A stretch of 64,000 bases of DNA, from the NCBI RefSeq assembly GCF_037975245.1, contig NC_092574.1:15532213-15596212 (forward strand). The letters are read 5' to 3'. Below the pieces are notes generated by a model. That model searched no databases, was not told where the DNA came from, and was given only the letters and a program-made list of their open reading frames with translations. The translations under genes and the position numbers were made by a program. Source of the DNA: Apostichopus japonicus. Lineage: Eukaryota; Echinodermata; Holothuroidea; Aspidochirotida; Stichopodidae. Numbering within the stretch: position 1 is the stretch's first letter; each line of letters begins with the position of its first letter. Below are positions 12,888 through 27,027 of this stretch, one piece after another.

Positions 12888-15800
12888 TTATAAGCCTCAG
12901 ATATTCATAATTTAGTTTAACTATATAAATATTGTAAGCCACAAATATTCATAAGTTAGTTTAACTATTCATAGGTATTTTAAGCCAAAGATATTCATAA
13001 GTAAGTTTAACTACTCGTAAGACATGTAAGCCACAGATATACATAAGTAAGTTGAACTATTTGTCAGTATTATAAGCCACCTATATTCATAATTTAGTTT
13101 AACTATTCGTTACTATTGTAGCCAAAGATATTCATAAGTAAGTTAAACTATTCGTAGGTATTTTAAGCCACAGATATTCATTATTAAGTTTAATTACTGA
13201 AAAGTATTGTAGGCCAAAGATATTCATAAGCAAGTTGAACTATTTGTTAGTATTGTAAGCCACATATATTCATAAGTTAGTTTAACTATTCGTTACTATT
13301 GTAAGCCACATATATTTATATGTAAGTTTACTTTATTACCCTTAAGCCACATATATTCATAAGCAGGTCACAGATATTCATAAATAAGCCACGTATATTC
13401 ATAATTAAGTCTACTATATTACTATATAATCATTTATGATATGATAATTTTACCCTTTAACCATTTTACCATTTCACCATTATACCCTTTATTGTTAGCC
13501 TCAGATATTCATAATTAAGTTTAACTAAAAAATACTATTGTAAGCCACAGGTATTCATAATGAAGTTTTACTATTCGTTACTATTGTAAGCCACAGATAT
13601 TCATAAGTAAGTTTACCTATTCATAGGTATTTTAAGCCACAGATATTCATCATTAAATTTAATTACTTATAAGTATTGTAAGACACAGATATTCATAAGT
13701 AAGTTTAACTATTCGTTACTATTGTAAGCCACAGATATTCATAAGTTAAACTATTCGTAGGTATTTTAAGCAACAGATATTCATAAGTAAGTGTAACTAT
13801 TCCAAAGAATTGTAAGCCACAGATATTCATAAATAAGTTTAACTATACGTAAGTGTTCTTAGCCACATATATATTCTTACGTAAGTTTAAATATTCGTTA
13901 CTATTGTAAGCCACATATATAAGTAAGTTTAACTATCCTTAGGTATTTTAAGCCTCATATATACATAAGTAAGTTTAACAATTCCAAAGTATTTTAAGCC
14001 ACAGATATTCATAAGTAAGATAAACTATTCTTAGGTATTTTAAGTCTCATATATTCATATCATTAGTATTTTTAGGTATTGTAAGCCACAGTTATTTTTA
14101 GGTAAAATTAACAATTCGTAAGTAATTTAAGCAACATATATTCATAATTAACTTTAACTATTCGTTACTATTGCAAGCCACAGATATTCATAAGTAAGTG
14201 TAACTATTCGTAGGTATTTTAAGCAACAGATATTCATAAGTAAGTTTAACTATACGTAAGTGTTCTAAGCCACATATATATTCTTACGTAAGTTGAACTA
14301 TTCGTAAATAATGTAAGCCACTTATATTCATAAGTAAGTTTAACTACTCTTAGTTATTTTAAGCTACAGATATACATAAGCAAGTTTAACCATTCCGAAG
14401 TATTTTAAACGACGGATATTCATATTAAGTAAGTTTAAATATTCCTTAGTATTGTAAGACACAGATATTCATAAGTAAGTTTAACTATTTGTAGGTATTG
14501 CAAGCCACATATATTCATAAGTAAGTTGAACTATTGAAAATAATGTAAGCCACATATATTCATAAGTAAGTTTAACTATTTGTAGGTATTGTAAGCCACA
14601 TATATTCATAAGTAAGTTGAACTATTCGTAAATAATGTAAGCCACATATATTCATAAGTAAGTTTAACTACTCTTAGTTATTTTTAGCTACAGATATACA
14701 TAAGCAAGTTTAACCATTCCGAAGTATTTTAAGCGACGGATATTCATATAAAGTAAGTTTAAATATTCCTTAGTATTGTAAGACACAGATATTCATAAGT
14801 AAGTTTAACTATTCCTAAGTATTGTAAGCCACAGATATTCATAAGTAAGTTTAACTATTGAAAATAATGTAAGCCACATATATTCATAAGAAACTACTCT
14901 TAGTTATTTCAAGCTACAGATATACATAAGCAAGTTTAACCATTCCGAAGTATTTTAAGCGACAGATATTCATATTAAGAAAGTTAAAATATTCCTAAGT
15001 ATTGTAAGACATAGATATTCATAATTAAATTCAACTATCCTAAGGTATTTTAAGTCTGATATATACTAAAGTAAGTTTAACAATTCCTAAGTATATATAT
15101 ATATATATTTATATTCTTACGTAAGTTTAACTATCCTTAGGTATATTAAGCCACATATATACATAAGCAAGTTTAACCATTCCGAAGTATTTTTAAGCGA
15201 CAGATATTCACATTAAGTAAGTTTAAATATTCCTAAATATTGTAAGACATAGATATTCATAAGTAAATTCAACTATCCTTAGGTATTTTAAGTCTGATAT
15301 ATACTTAAGTAAGTTTAACAATTCCTAAGTATATATATTTATATTCTTACGTAAGTTTTATTATCCTTAGGTATTTTAAGCCACATATATACATAAGCAA
15401 GTTTAACCATACCGAAGTATTTTTAAGCGACAGATATTCACATTAAGTAAGTTTAAATATTCCTAAATATTGTAAGCCACATATTCATTAGTAAGTTTTA
15501 CTATACGTAAGTGTTCTAGGCTTCAAATATTCATAAGTATGTTTAACTATACGTAAGTGTTATAAGCCACAAATATTCATAAGTAAGTTTAACTATACGT
15601 AAGTGTTCTAGGCTTCAAATATTCATAAGTATGTTTAACTATACGTAAGTGTTATAAGCCACAAATATTCATAAGTAAGTTTAACTATACGTAAGTGTTC
15701 TAGGCCTCAAATATTCATAAGTATGTTTAACTATACGTAAGTGTTATAAGCCACAAATATTCATAAGTAAGTTTAACTATACGTAAGTGTTATAAGCCAC

Positions 15801-16684
15801 AAATATTCATAAGTAAGTTTAACTATACGTAAGTGTTATAAGCCACAAATATTCATAAGTAAATTTAACTATACGTAAGTGTTATAAGCCACAAATATTC
15901 ATAAGTAAGTTTAACTATTTGTAGGTATTGTAAGCCACATATATTCATAAGTAAGTTGAACTATTCGTAAATAATGTAAGCCACATATATTCATAAGTAA
16001 GTTTAACTACTCTTAGTTATTTTAAGCTACAGATATACATAAGCAAGTTTAACCATTCCGAAGTATTTTAAGCGACGGATATTCATATTAAGTAAGTTTA
16101 AATATTCCTTAGTATTGTAAGACACAGATATTCATAAGTAAATTTAACTATTTGTTAGTATTGTAAGCCACAGATATTCATAAGTAAGTTTAACTACTCG
16201 TAAGTAATGTAAGCCACAGATATTCGTAAGTAAGTTTTACTATTCGTAAGTATTTTAAGTAACAGATATTTATAAGTATATTAAATTACTTGTAAGTAAT
16301 GTAAGCCAAATATTTTCACAATTTAATTAAACTATTTGTTACTATTGTAAGCCACAGATATTCATAATTAAGTTTCATTACTTAAAAGTATTGTAAGCCA
16401 AGGGTATTCATAAGTAAGTTGAACTATTTGTTAGTATTGTAAGCCACATATATTCATAAGTTAAACTATTCGTTACTATTGTAAGCCACATATATTTATA
16501 AGTAAGTTTACTTTAATACCCTTAAGCCACATATATTCATAAGTATATTCATTAGTAAGCCACGTATATTCATAAGTAAGTTGTCTATATTACCATTAAG
16601 CCACATATATTCATAAGAGAGTCACATATATCATCAGTATATACATAAATAAGCCACCTATATTCATAATTTAGTCTACAATTT
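12888..16684. repeat. 46 bp satellite, block 4
   Basis: It includes a short 8-mer remnant (13,433-13,493). A 92 bp dimeric higher-order stretch lies at ~15,500-15,900 (alternating TTCTAGGCTTCAAATATTC and TTATAAGCCACAAATATTC monomers). Two ~239 bp copies with an internal TATATA stretch start near 15,089 and 15,328. The end (16,160-16,684) repeats 4,090-4,582. Confidence 0.93.
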
Positions 16685-18305
16685 TATCATTTAACCATTT
16701 AACCATTTAACCATTTTATCATGTTATCATGTTATCATGTTATCATTTTACCATTTTACCCTTTTACCCTTTTACCCTTTTACCCTTTTACCCTTTTACC
16801 CTTTTACCCTTTTACCCTTTTACCCTTTTACCCTTTTACCCTTTTACCCTTTTACCCTTTTACCCTTTTACCCTTTTACCCTTTTACCCTTCTACCATTT
16901 TACCATTTTACCATTTTACCATTTTACCATTTTATCATTTTATCATTTTATCATTTTATCATTTTATCATTTTATCATTTTATCATTTTATCATTTTATC
17001 ATTTTATCATTTTATCATTTTATCATTTTATCATTTTATCATTTTATCATTTTATCATTTTATCATTTTATCATTTTATCATTTTATCATTTTATCATTT
17101 TATCATTTTATCATTTTATCATTTTATCATTTTATCATTTTATCATTTTATCATTTTATCATTTTATCATTTTATCATTTTATCATTCATTTTACCATTT
17201 TATCATTCATTTTACCATTTTACCATTCATTTTACCATTTTACCCTTTTATCATTTTACCATTTTACCCTTTTACCATTTTACCATTTTACCATTTTATC
17301 ATTTTATCCTTTTATCATTTTATCCTTTTATCATTTTATCCTTTTATACTTTTATCCTTTTATCCTTTTATAATTTTATCATTTTATCATTTTATCATTT
17401 TATCATTTTATCATTTTATCATTTTATCATTTTATCATTCATTTTACCATTTTACCATTTTATCCTTTTATCATTTTATCCTTTTATACTTTTATCCTTT
17501 TATCCTTTTATAATTTTATAATTTTATCATTTTATCATTTTATCATTTTATCATTTTATCATTTTATCATTTTATCATTTTATCATTTTATCATTCATTT
17601 TATCATTTTACCATTTTATCATTTTATCATTTTATCATTTTATCATTTTATCATTTTATCATTTTATCATTTTATCATTTTATCATTTTATCATTTTATC
17701 ATTTTATCATTTTATCATTTTATCATTTTATCATTTTATCATTTTATCATTTTATCATTTTATCATTTTATCATTTTATCATTTTATCATTTTATCATTT
17801 TATCATTTTATCATTTTATCATTTTATCATTTTATCATTTTATCATTTTACCATTTTATCATTTTATCATTTTATATTTCATTTTACCATTTTATCATTC
17901 ATTTTACCATTCATTTTACCATTTTACCATTCAATTTACCATTTTACCATTCAATTTACCATTTTACCATTTTACCCTTTTACCCTTTTACCCTTCTACC
18001 CTTCTACCATTTTACCATTTTACCATTTTACCATTTTACCATTTTATCATTTTATCATTTTATCATTTTATCATTTTATCATTTTATCATTTTATCATTT
18101 TATCATTTTATCATTTTATCATTTTATCATTTTATCATTTTATCATTTTATCATTTTATCATTTTATCATTTTATCATTTTATCATTTTATCATTTTATC
18201 ATTTTATAATTTTATCATTTTATCATTTTATCATTTTATCATTTTATCATTTTATCCTTTTACCATTTTATCATTTTATCATTTTATCATTTTATCATTT
18301 TACCC
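16685..18305. repeat. ATTTTATC/ATTTTACC 8 bp array, copy 2 (~1.6 kb)
   Basis: It opens with CATGTTATC units, then a homogeneous run of TTTTACCC (16,756-16,888), then long ATTTTATC runs (about 16,927-17,186; 17,602-17,845; 18,040-18,205). Left and right flanks match those of the arrays at 4,583 and 20,119. Open frames of 214-266 codons within it are repeat artefacts. Confidence 0.97.
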
Positions 18306-20118
18306 TTTATTGTAAGCCTCGGATATTAACAATTTAGTTTAACTCTATAAATATTGTAAGCCACATATATACATAAGTTCGTTTGACTATTCGTTACTAT
18401 TGTAAGCCACACTCATAAGTTTAACTTTTCATAGGTATTTGAAGCCACAGATATTCATAAGTAAGTTGAACTATTTGTTAGTATTGTAAGCCACATATAT
18501 TTTTAAGTAAGTTTACCTATTCATAGGTATTTTAAGCCACAGATATTCATCATTAAATTTAATTACTTATAAGTATTGTAAGACACAGATATTCATAAGT
18601 AAGTTTAACTATTCGTTACTATTGTAAGCCACAGATATTCATAAGTAAGTTAAACTATTCGTAGGTATTTTAAGCCTCATATATACATAAGTAAGTTTAA
18701 CAATTCCTTAGTATTTTAAGCCACAGATATTCATAAGTAAGATAAACTATTCTTAGGTATTTTAAGTCTCATATATTCATATCATTAGTATATTTAAGTA
18801 TTGTAAGCCACAGTTAATGTTAGGTAAAATTAACAATTCGTAAGTAATTTAAGCAACATATATTCATAATTAACTTTAACTATTCGTTACTATTGCAAGC
18901 CACATATATTTATAAGTAAGTTGAACTATTCTTGGTATTTTATGTCACATATATAAATAATTAAGTTTAACCATTTGCAAGTATTGTAAGCCACTGATAT
19001 GCATAAGTAAGTTGAACTATTCGTTGGTATTTTATGCCCCATATATACATTAGTAAGTTTAACTATTTGTGAAAATTGTAATCTACAGATATTCTTACGT
19101 AAGTTTAACTATTTGTTGGTATTTTATGCCTCATATCTACATTAGTAAGTTTAACTATTCGTAACTATTGTAAGCCACAGATATTCGTAAGTAAGTTAAA
19201 CTATACGTAAGTGTTCTAAGCCACAGATGTTCATACGTAAGTTTAACTATTTGTAAGTATTTTAAGCCACAGATATTCTTACGTAAAATTAACTATTCGT
19301 AAGTAATGTAAGCAACATATATTTATAATTATCTTTATCTATTCGTTACTATTGTAAGCAATAGTATTTTTAAGCGACAGATATTCACATTAAGTAAGTT
19401 TAAATATTCCTAAATATTGTAAGACATAGATATTCATAAGTAAATTCAACTATCCTTAGGTATTTTAAGTCTGATATATACTTAAGTAAGTTCCTAAGTA
19501 TATATATTTATACAGTACAATTCCTACAGTACAGTTCCTACAGTACAATTCCTAAGTATATATATTTATATTCTTACGTAAGTTTTATTATCCTTAGGTA
19601 TTTTAAGCCACATATATACATAAGCAAGTTTAACCATACCGAAGTATTTTTAAGCGACAGATATTCACATTAAGTAAGTTTAAATATTCCTAAATATTGT
19701 AAGCCACATATTCATAAGTAAGTTTTACTATACGTAAGTGTTCTAGGCTTCAAATATAAGTAAGTTGAACTATTCGTAAATAATGTAAGCCACATATATT
19801 CATAAGTAAGTTTAACTACTCTTAGTTATTTTAAGCTACAGATATACATAAGCAAGTTTAACTATTTGTTAGTATTGTAAGCCACATATATTCATAAGTT
19901 AAACTATTCGTTACTATTGTAAGCCACATATATTTATAAGTAAGTTTACTTTATTACCCTTAAGCCACATATATTCATAAGTATATTCATTAGTAAGCCA
20001 CGTATATTCATAAGTAAGTTGTCTATATTACCATTAAGCCACATATATTCATAAGAGAGTCACATATATCATCAGTATATACATAAATAAGCCACCTATA
20101 TTCATAATTTAGTCTACC
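18306..20118. repeat. 46 bp satellite, block 5
   Basis: The first ~200 bp match 21,803-22,010 almost exactly (offset ~3.5 kb). A triplicated CAGTACAATTCCTA-type micro-repeat lies at 19,512-19,556. The end (19,860-20,118) repeats the left flank of the other 8-mer arrays. Confidence 0.93.
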
Positions 20119-21805
20119 ATTTTATCATTTAACCATTTAACCATTTTATCATGTTATCTTGTTATCATTTTACCCTTTTACCCTTTTACCATTTTACCCT
20201 TTTACCCTTTTAGCCTTTTACCCTTTTAGCCTTTTACCCTTTTACCATTCTACCATTTTACCATTTTATCATTTTATCATTTTATCATTTTATCATTTTA
20301 CCATTTTATCATTTTATCATTTGATCATTCAATTTACCATTTTACCATTCATTTTACCATTTTACCATTCATTTTACCCTTTTACCATTTTACCATTTTA
20401 CCCTTTTACCATTTTACCATTTTACCATTTTACCATTTTACCATTTTATCATTTTATCATTTTATCCTTTTATCATTTTATCATTTTATCCTTTTATCAT
20501 TTTATCCTTTTATACTTTTATCCTTTTATCCTTTTATCCTTTTATAATTTTATCATTTGATCATTTGATCATTTTATCATTCATTTTACCATTTTATCAT
20601 TCATTTTACCATTTTACCATTTTACCCTTTTACCATTTTACCATTTCATCATTTTATCATTTTATCATTTTATCCTTTTATCATTTTATCATTTTATCCT
20701 TTTATCATTTTATCCTTTTATCATTTTATCCTTTTATCCTTTTATCATTTTATCCTTTTATACTTTTATCCTTTTATCCTTTTATCCTTTTATAATTTTA
20801 CCATTTTACCATTTTACCATTTTACCATTTTATCATTTTATCATTTTATCATTTTATCATTTTATCATTTTATCATTTTATCATTTTATCCTTTTATCAT
20901 TTTATCATTTTATCCTTTTATCATTTTATCCTTTTATCATTTTATCCTTTTATACTTTTATCATTTTATCCTTTTATAATTTTATCATTTGATCATTTTA
21001 TCATTCATTTTACCATTTTACCATTCATTTTACCATTTTACCCTTTTACCATTTTACCATTTTACCCTTTTACCATTTTACCATTTTACCATTTTACCAT
21101 TTTACCATTTTACCATTTTATCATTTTATCATTTTATCACTTTATCATTTTATCATTTTATCCTTTTATCATTTTATCATTTTATCCTTTTATCCTTTTA
21201 TCCTTTTATCATTTTATCCTTTTATACTTTTATCCTTTTATCCTTTTATAATTTTATCATTTTATCATTTGATCATTTTACAATTCATTTTACCATTTTA
21301 TCATTCATTTTACCATTTTACCATTTTACCCTTTTACCCTTTTACCCTTTTACCATTTTACCATTTTACCATTTTACCATTTTACCATTTCATCATTTTA
21401 TCATTTTATCTCTTTACCATTTTACCATTTTACCATTTTATCATTTTATCATTTTATCATTTTATCATTTTATCATTTTATCATTTTATCATTTTATCAT
21501 TTTATCATTTTACCATTTTATCATTTTGACATTCATTTTACCATTTTATCATTCACTTTACCATTCATTTTACCATTTTACCATTCATTTTACAATTTTA
21601 CCATTTTACCCTTTTACCCTTTTACCCTTCTACCCTTCTACCATTTTACCATTTTATCATTTTATCATTTTATCAGTTTATCACTTTATCATTTTATCAT
21701 TTTATCATTTTATCATTTTATCATTTTATCATATAATCATTTTACCATTTTATCATTTTATCATTTTATCATTTTATCATTTTATCATTTTATCATTTTA
21801 CCCTT
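20119..21805. repeat. ATTTTATC/ATTTTACC 8 bp array, copy 3 (~1.7 kb)
   Basis: More mixed than copies 1 and 2, with many TTTTATCC, TTTTACCC and ATTTGATC variants. A ~200-430 bp sub-block with the order TCCTTTTATACTTTTATCC is repeated several times (20,500, 20,760, 20,950, 21,225). Open frames here are repeat artefacts. Confidence 0.96.
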
Positions 21806-23401
21806 TATTGTAAGCCTCGTATATTAACAATTTAGTTTAACTCTATAAATATTGTAAGCCACATATATACATAAGTTCGTTTGACTATTCGTTACTATTG
21901 TAAGCCACACTCATAAGTTTAACTTTTCATAGGTATTTGAAGCCACAGATATTCATAAGTAAGTTGAACTATTTGTTAGTATTGTAAGCCACATATATTT
22001 TTAAGTAAGTTTACTTTATTACCCTTAAGCCACATATATTCATAAGCAAGTCACAGATATTCATAAATAAGTCACATATATGTATAAGTATATTCATAAA
22101 TAAGCCACGTATATTCATAATTAAGTCTACTATATAACTATATAATCATTTATCGTATGATCATTTCACCCTTTAACCATTTTACCATTTCACCAATATA
22201 CCCTTGATTGTAAGCCTCAGATATTCATAATAAAGTTTAACTATAAAATACTATTGTAAGCCACAGATATTCATAATTAAGTTTTACTATTCGTTACTAT
22301 TGTAAGCCACAGATATTTATATGTAGATTTACTTTATTACCCTTAAGCCACATATATTCATAAGCAGGTCACAGATATTCATAAATAAGCCACGTATATT
22401 CATAATTTTAAGTAAGTTTACCTATTCATAGGTATTTTAAGCCAAAGATATTCATAAGTAAGTTTAACTACTCGTAAGTCATGTAAGCCATAGAAATACA
22501 TAAGTAAGTTGAACTATTTGTCAGTATTGTAAGCCACATATATTCATAAGTAAGTTTAACTATACGTAATATTCATATGTAAGTTTAACTATACGAAAGT
22601 GTTCTAAGCCACAAATATTCATAAGTAATTTTAACTATTTGTTGGTATTGTAAGCCACAGATATGCTTACGTAAGTTTAACTATTCGTAAGTATTGTAAA
22701 CCAGAGATATTCATAAGTAAATTTAACTATCCTTAGGTATTGTAAGCCACAGATATTCAAAAGGAAATTTAACTATCCTTAGTATTTTAAGCCTCACATA
22801 TACATAAGTGAGATTAACCTTTCCTAAGTATTTTAAGCGACAGATATTCATAAGTAAGTTTAACTATTCCTAAGTATTGTAGGCCACAGATATTCTTACG
22901 TAGGTTTAACTATTCGTAAATAATGTAAGCCACATATATTCATAAGTAAGTTTAACTACTCTTAGTTATTTTAAGCTACAGATATACATAAGCAAGTTTA
23001 ACCATTCCGAAGCATTTTAAGAGACAGATATTCATATTAAGTAAGTTTAAATATTCCTTAGTATTGTAAGACACAGATATTCATAAGTAAACTTAACTAT
23101 CCTTGGGTATTGTAAGCCACAAATATTCATAAGTAAGTTTAGCTATTTGTAAGTATTGTAAGCCACAGATATTCTTACTTAGGTTTAACTATGAGTAAGT
23201 AATGTAAGCCCCATATATTTGTAAGGGAATTTTACTTTACGTAAGTAAGGTAAACAGCAGATATTCATAAGTAACTTTAACTATTCGTTACTATTGTAAG
23301 CCACAGATATTCATTAGTAAGTTTAACTATTCTTTGGTATTTTAAGCCACAGATATACATAATTAAGTGTAACCATTCCTAAGTATTGTAAATCTCAGAT
23401 A
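21806..23401. repeat. 46 bp satellite, block 6 (duplicate of block 2)
   Basis: Homologous to 7,513-8,958, with an extra short insertion around 22,315-22,415. An 8-mer remnant lies at 22,145-22,205. Confidence 0.94.
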
Positions 23402-23640
23402 TTTATCCTACCATGCTACCATGATACCATGCTACCTTGCAACCATGCTACCATGCTACCATGTAAGCATGCTACATTGCTACATTGCTACCATTCTGAC
23501 ATGCTACTATGCTACCATGTATCCTTGCTACATTGCTACATTGTTACCATGCTACCATGCTAACATGCTACCGAGCTATCGTGCTATCATGTTACCATGC
23601 TACGGGACAATACAACAGGTCTCCATATTAAGTAGTTTAA
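23402..23640. repeat. CATGCTAC 8 bp array, copy 2, with tag
   Basis: Same variant order as 8,959-9,183, with one extra CTACATTG unit. The tag ACGGGACAATACAACAGGTC starts at 23,602, 14,451 bp from copy 1. The 76-codon open frame here is a repeat artefact. Confidence 0.94.
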
Positions 23641-26407
23641 ACTATTCTTAAGTATTGTAAGCCACAGATATTCTTACGTACGTTTAACTATTCTTAGGTA
23701 TTTCAAGCAACAAATATACATAAGTAAGTTTGACCTTTCCGAAGTATTTCAAGCGACAGATATTAATATTAAGTAAGTTTAACCATTCCTAAGTATTGTA
23801 AGCCGCAGATATTCATAAGTAAGTTAAACTATCCTTAGGTATTTTAAGTCTCATATATTCATATCATAGTTTAACTATTTTTAAGTATTGTAAGCCACAG
23901 TTATTGTTAGGTAAAATTAACAATTCGTAAGTAATGTAAGCAACATATATTTAAAATTAACTTTAGCTATTCATTACTATTGTAGGCCACATATATTTAT
24001 AAGTAAGTTCAACTATTCGTTGGTATTTTATGTGACATATATACATAAGTAAGTTTAACCATTTGCAAGTATTGTAAGCCACATATAGCATAAGTAAGTT
24101 TAACTATTCGTTGGTATTTTATGCCTCATATATACATTAGTAAGTTTAACTATTTGTGAGTATTGTAATCTACAGATATTTATTAGTAAGTTTAACTATT
24201 CTAAGGTATTTTAAGCCACAGATATTCATAATTAAGTTTTACTATTGTAAAGTATTTTAAGACACCTATATACATAAGCATGTTAACCATTCCGAAGCAT
24301 TTTTAAGCGACAGATATTCATATTAAGTAAGTTTAAATATTCATTAGTATTGTAAGACACAGATATTCATAAGTAAATTTAACTATCCTTAGTATTTTAA
24401 GCCTCATATATACATAAGTGAGTTTAATCTTTCCTAAGTATTTTAAGCGACAGATATTCATAAGTAAGTTTAACTATTCCTAAGTATTGTAAGCCACAGA
24501 TATTCTTACGTAGGTTTAACTATTCGTAAGTAATGTAAGCCACATATATTCATAAGTAAGTTTAACTACTCTTAGTTATTTTAAGCTACAGATATACATA
24601 AGCAAGTTTAACCATTCCGAAGTATTTTAAGAGACAGATATTCATATTAAGTAAGTTTAAATATTCCTTAGTATTGTAAGACACAGATATTCATAAGTAA
24701 ATTTAACTATCCTTAGGTATTGTAAGCCACAAATATAAATAAGTAAGTTTGACCTTTCCGAAGTAGTTCAAGCGACAGATATTAATATTAAGTAAGTTTA
24801 ACAATTCCTAAGTATTGTAAGCCACAGATATTCATAAGTAAGTTAAACTATCCTTAGGTATTTTAAGTCTCATATATTCATATTATAAGTAAGTTTAACT
24901 AATTGTTAGTATTGTAAGCCACAGTTATTGTTAGGTAAAATTAACAATTCGTAAGTAATGTAAGCAACATATATTTAAAATTAACTTGAACTATTCGTTA
25001 CTATTGTAAGCCACATGTATTTATAAGTAAGTTCAACTATTCGTTGGTATTTTATGTGACATATATACATAAGTTAGTTTAACCATTTGCAAGTATTGTA
25101 AGCCACATATATGCATAAGTAAGTTTAACTATTCGTTGGTATTTTATGCCTCATATATACATTAGTAAGTTTAACTATTTGTGAGTATTGTAATCTACAG
25201 ATATTTATTAGTAAGTTTAACTATTCTAAGGTATTTTAAGCCACAGATATTCATAATTAAGTTTTACTATTGTAAAGTATTTTAAGACACCTATATACAT
25301 AAGCATGTTAACCATTCCGAAGCATTCTTAAGCGACAGATATTCATATTAAGTAAGTTTAAATATTCCTTAGTATTGTAAGACACAGATATTCATAAGTA
25401 AATTTAACTATCCTTAGGTATTGTAAGCCACAAATATACATAAGTAAGTTTGACCTTTCCGAAGTAGTTCAAGCGAAAGATATTAATATTAAGTAAGTTT
25501 AACAATTCCTTAGTATTGTAAGCCACAGATATTCATAAGTAAGTTAAACTATCCTTAGGTATTTTTTAAGTCTCATATATTCATATCATAAGTAAGTTTA
25601 ACTAATTGTTAGTATTGTAAGCCACAGTTATTGTTAGGTAAAATTAACAATTCGTAAGTAATGTAAGCAACATATATTTAAAATTAACTTTAACTATTCG
25701 TTACTATTGTAAGCCACATGTATTTATAAGTAAGTTCAACTATTCGTTGGTATTTTATGTGACATATATACATAAGTAAGTTTAACCATTTGCAAGTATT
25801 GTAAGCCACATATATGCATAAGTAAGTTTAACTATTCGTTGGTATTTTATGCCTCATATATACATTAGTAAGTTTAACTATTCTAAGGTATTTTAAGCCA
25901 CAGATATTCATAAGTAAGTTTAACTATTCTAAGGTATTTTAAGCCACAGATATTCATAATTAAGTTTTACTATTGTAAAGTATTTTAAGCCACCTATATA
26001 CATTAGCATGTTAACCATTCCGAAGTATTTTTAAGCGACAGATATTCGTCTTAAGTAAGTTTAAATATTCCTAAGTATTGTAAGACACAGATATTCATAA
26101 GTAAATTCAACTATCCTTAGGTATTTTAAGCCTCATATATACTTAAGTAACTTTAACAATTCCTAAGTATTTTAAGCGACAGATATTCATAAGTAAGTTA
26201 AGCTATTTTAAGGTATTTTAAGTCTCATATATTCATATCATAAGTAAGTTTAACTATTTTTAAGTATTGTTAGCCACAGTTATTGTTAGGTAAAATTAAC
26301 AATTCGTAAGTAATGTAAGCAACATATATTCATAATTAACTTAACCTATTCGTTACTATTGCAAGCCACATATATTTATAAGTAAGTTTAAGTATTCGTT
26401 GGTACTT
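23641..26407. repeat. 46 bp satellite, block 7 (duplicate of block 3)
   Basis: Collinear with 9,184-12,236, with internal gains and losses of whole higher-order units. It ends at the same transition into TATCATGTTATC. Confidence 0.93.
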
Positions 26408-27027
26408 TATCATTTTTATCATGTTATCATGTTTCCATGTTAGCATGTTAGCATGTCAGCACGTATCACGTTATCATGTTATCATGTTATCATGTTAATC
26501 ATGTTAATCATGTTTTCATGTTTTCATGTTTTCATGTTTTCATTTTAGCATGTTAGCATGTTAGCATGTAAGCATGTAAGCATGTAAGCATGTTAGCATG
26601 TAAGCATGTTAACAGGTTAGCAGGTTAGCATCTTAGCATCTTAGCATGTTATTATGTTATTATGTTATCATGTTATCATGTTATCATGTTATCATGTTAG
26701 CATGTTAGCATGTTAGCATGTTAGCATGTTAGCATGTTAGCATGTTAGCATGTAAGCATGTAAGCATGTAAGCATGTAAGCATGTTAACAGGTTAGCAGG
26801 TTAGCATCTTAGCATCTTAGCATCTTAGCATGTTATCATGTTATCATGTTATCATGTTATCATGTTAGCATGTTAGCATGTTAGCATGTTAGCATGTAAG
26901 CATGTTAGCATGTAAGCATGTAAGCAGGTTAGCAGGTTAGCAGGTTAGCAGGTTAGCAGGTTAGCAGGTTTGCATGTTTGCATGTTTGCATTCCACCCTT
27001 TAACCATTTTTTCCATTTCACCATTAT
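26408..27027. repeat. CATGTTAG 8 bp array, copy 2
   Basis: Homologue of 12,237-12,887 with the same entry and exit sequences but different numbers of each variant 8-mer. This is direct evidence of copy-number change after the segment duplication. Confidence 0.96.
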
